From Cupriavidus sp. D384 (GTDB taxonomy: Bacteria; Pseudomonadota; Gammaproteobacteria; Burkholderiales; Burkholderiaceae): a DNA stretch of 64,000 nucleotides. The stretch spans positions 62,001 to 126,000 of the forward strand of contig NZ_BBQI01000059.1 in the NCBI RefSeq assembly GCF_001652915.1. Direction: 5' to 3'. Position 1 is the first letter of the stretch. Each line of letters starts with the position of its first letter. A model generated the notes under the pieces. That model saw only the letters and a program-made list of their open reading frames with translations. It was not told the origin of the DNA and ran no database searches. This document shows positions 63,568-64,000 of this stretch, piece by piece. Position numbers and translations under genes: made by a program.

Positions 63568-63596
63568 TTGACAAAGGCAGACCGGTCCCGTACATT
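63568..63596 (+). promoter_or_regulatory. Near-consensus promoter for the riboswitch-gcvT transcript
   Basis: TTGACA (63568-63573), a 17-nt spacer and TACATT (63591-63596) are near-perfect sigma-70 boxes. Transcription should start near 63603, immediately at the first glycine aptamer. Confidence 0.85.
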
Positions 63597-63604
63597 CTCG
63601 CGCA

Positions 63605-63833
63605 TCCGGCCGGGAGAGCGCGCAGCGACTGCGCCGCCGAAGGGGAACTACCCAAAAACTCTCAGGCACCATGGACCGACCGGATCGGCATGCAACATGC
63701 ACACGATGCATGCCGCACTCTGGAGAGCGACATCCGCCACTGCCCTGACGCAGGGTGAGCATGTCCACCGAAGGGGCGCACGGAGCGGCGGCACGCCGAA
63801 GCTTCGTAATCTCTCAGGTATCGAGGACAGAGG
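63605..63833 (+). ncRNA. Tandem glycine riboswitch upstream of gcvT
   Basis: Two glycine aptamers are visible in tandem. The first has CGGGAGAG, GCCGCCGAAGGGG and ACTCTCAGGCACC (63611-63670), enclosed by CCGG/CCGG-type stem ends. The second has CTCTGGAGAG, CACCGAAGGGG and ATCTCTCAGG (63718-63830), enclosed by CTCTG/CAGAG. A linker of about 30 nt separates them. Binding of glycine is known to switch such leaders on before gcv genes, and a terminator follows directly at 63833. Confidence 0.95.
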
Positions 63834-63900
63834 GGTCATCCGCCGCAGCGGATTGGACGCACATTGGTGCGCCGATCGTTGCGGCGGATGACCCTTTTTT
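63833..63900 (+). terminator. Riboswitch-controlled terminator (expression platform)
   Basis: GGGTCATCCGCCGCA (63833-63847) pairs exactly with TGCGGCGGATGACCC (63880-63894) and is followed by TTTTTT. The left arm begins at the last base of the second aptamer P1 stem, so aptamer folding and terminator formation can compete. Confidence 0.9.
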
Positions 63901-63928
63901 CGTTTTCGAACCGCCCCCGAGGATTTCC

Positions 63929-64000
63929 ATGACGCTCCAGGCCACGCCCCTCAACGCTATCCACCGCGCCCTTGGCGCCCGCATGGTCGACTTTGGCGGC
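63929..64000 (+). CDS. gcvT: GcvT, glycine-cleavage T-protein (N-terminal fragment)
   Basis: Only the first 24 codons are inside the window: MTLQATPLNAIHRALGARMV and on, the usual GcvT N-terminus (L-x-x-T-P-L-x-x-x-H). GcvT is the aminomethyltransferase that moves the methylene of glycine to tetrahydrofolate. GAGGATTTCC precedes the ATG. The glycine riboswitch directly ahead confirms the identity; gcvH and gcvP would be expected past the right edge. Confidence 0.9.
   Translation, partial: MTLQATPLNAIHRALGARMVDFGG

Overview
The window is GC-rich DNA with dense coding on both strands. Its families and gene orders (periplasmic Sox cluster, rsmI/yraN/diaA/BON-lipoprotein neighbourhood, tandem glycine riboswitch before gcvT, FNR-type box before hemN, CYP102-type fused P450) point to a respiring betaproteobacterium of the Burkholderiaceae, most like Cupriavidus/Ralstonia. 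That placement is an inference from gene content; no rRNA is present. It looks like ordinary chromosome: I see no insertion sequence, integrase, CRISPR array or phage gene.

Layout. 0-6.6 kb: minus-strand sulfur-oxidation block (cytochrome c, soxY, soxZ, DsrE-like, soxA, soxX, continuing past the left edge) preceded by a sulfide dehydrogenase/cytochrome pair and an EamA exporter. 6.6-9.6 kb: BON lipoprotein, diaA, yraN and divergent rsmI. 9.6-15.9 kb: rlpA, metallo-hydrolase, exonuclease-like protein, ArsC-like protein, two GNAT enzymes, azoreductase, and an AhpD-like/GNAT pair facing a MarR regulator. 16-21.1 kb: two metallo-amidohydrolases divergent from a DctA-type carrier and a GntR regulator. 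21.4-30.1 kb: LysR regulator, a membrane protein, then the glyoxylate-to-pyruvate path gcl, hyi, glxR, glycerate 2-kinase, pyk. 30.3-33.4 kb: YpfJ-type protease, a KFD-repeat secreted protein, Rnk and an orphan MerR regulator.

33.4-40.5 kb holds the most interesting block. SpeH, a 56-residue membrane peptide started by GTG, a double zinc-ribbon DUF4178 protein, an SPFH-SHOCT protein and a DUF350 membrane protein are transcribed leftward. Divergently there is a membrane-embedded spermidine-synthase-like enzyme followed by a Tat/lipobox FAD oxidoreductase. Together they look like a membrane-associated module that makes an aminopropyl donor, transfers it at the membrane and perhaps oxidises the product; the real substrate is unknown.

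40.5-51.6 kb: small secreted protein, HtpX, GlxA-type regulator, MFS carrier, fused P450/reductase, ArfB, BBE-type flavoenzyme, RtcB and a lipoprotein. 52-57.1 kb: acyltransferase with SGNH domain, tRNA-Arg(CCG), membrane-anchored di-haem cytochrome c and hemN with a perfect FNR box. 57.3-64 kb: periplasmic binding protein, a two-component system with a proline-rich sensor, Rep helicase, a glycine-zipper lipoprotein, and a near-consensus promoter, tandem glycine riboswitch and terminator leading into gcvT, which is cut by the right edge. Glyoxylate/glycine metabolism is a recurring theme: a possible allantoate hydrolase, the complete gcl route, and the glycine-controlled cleavage system all lie here.
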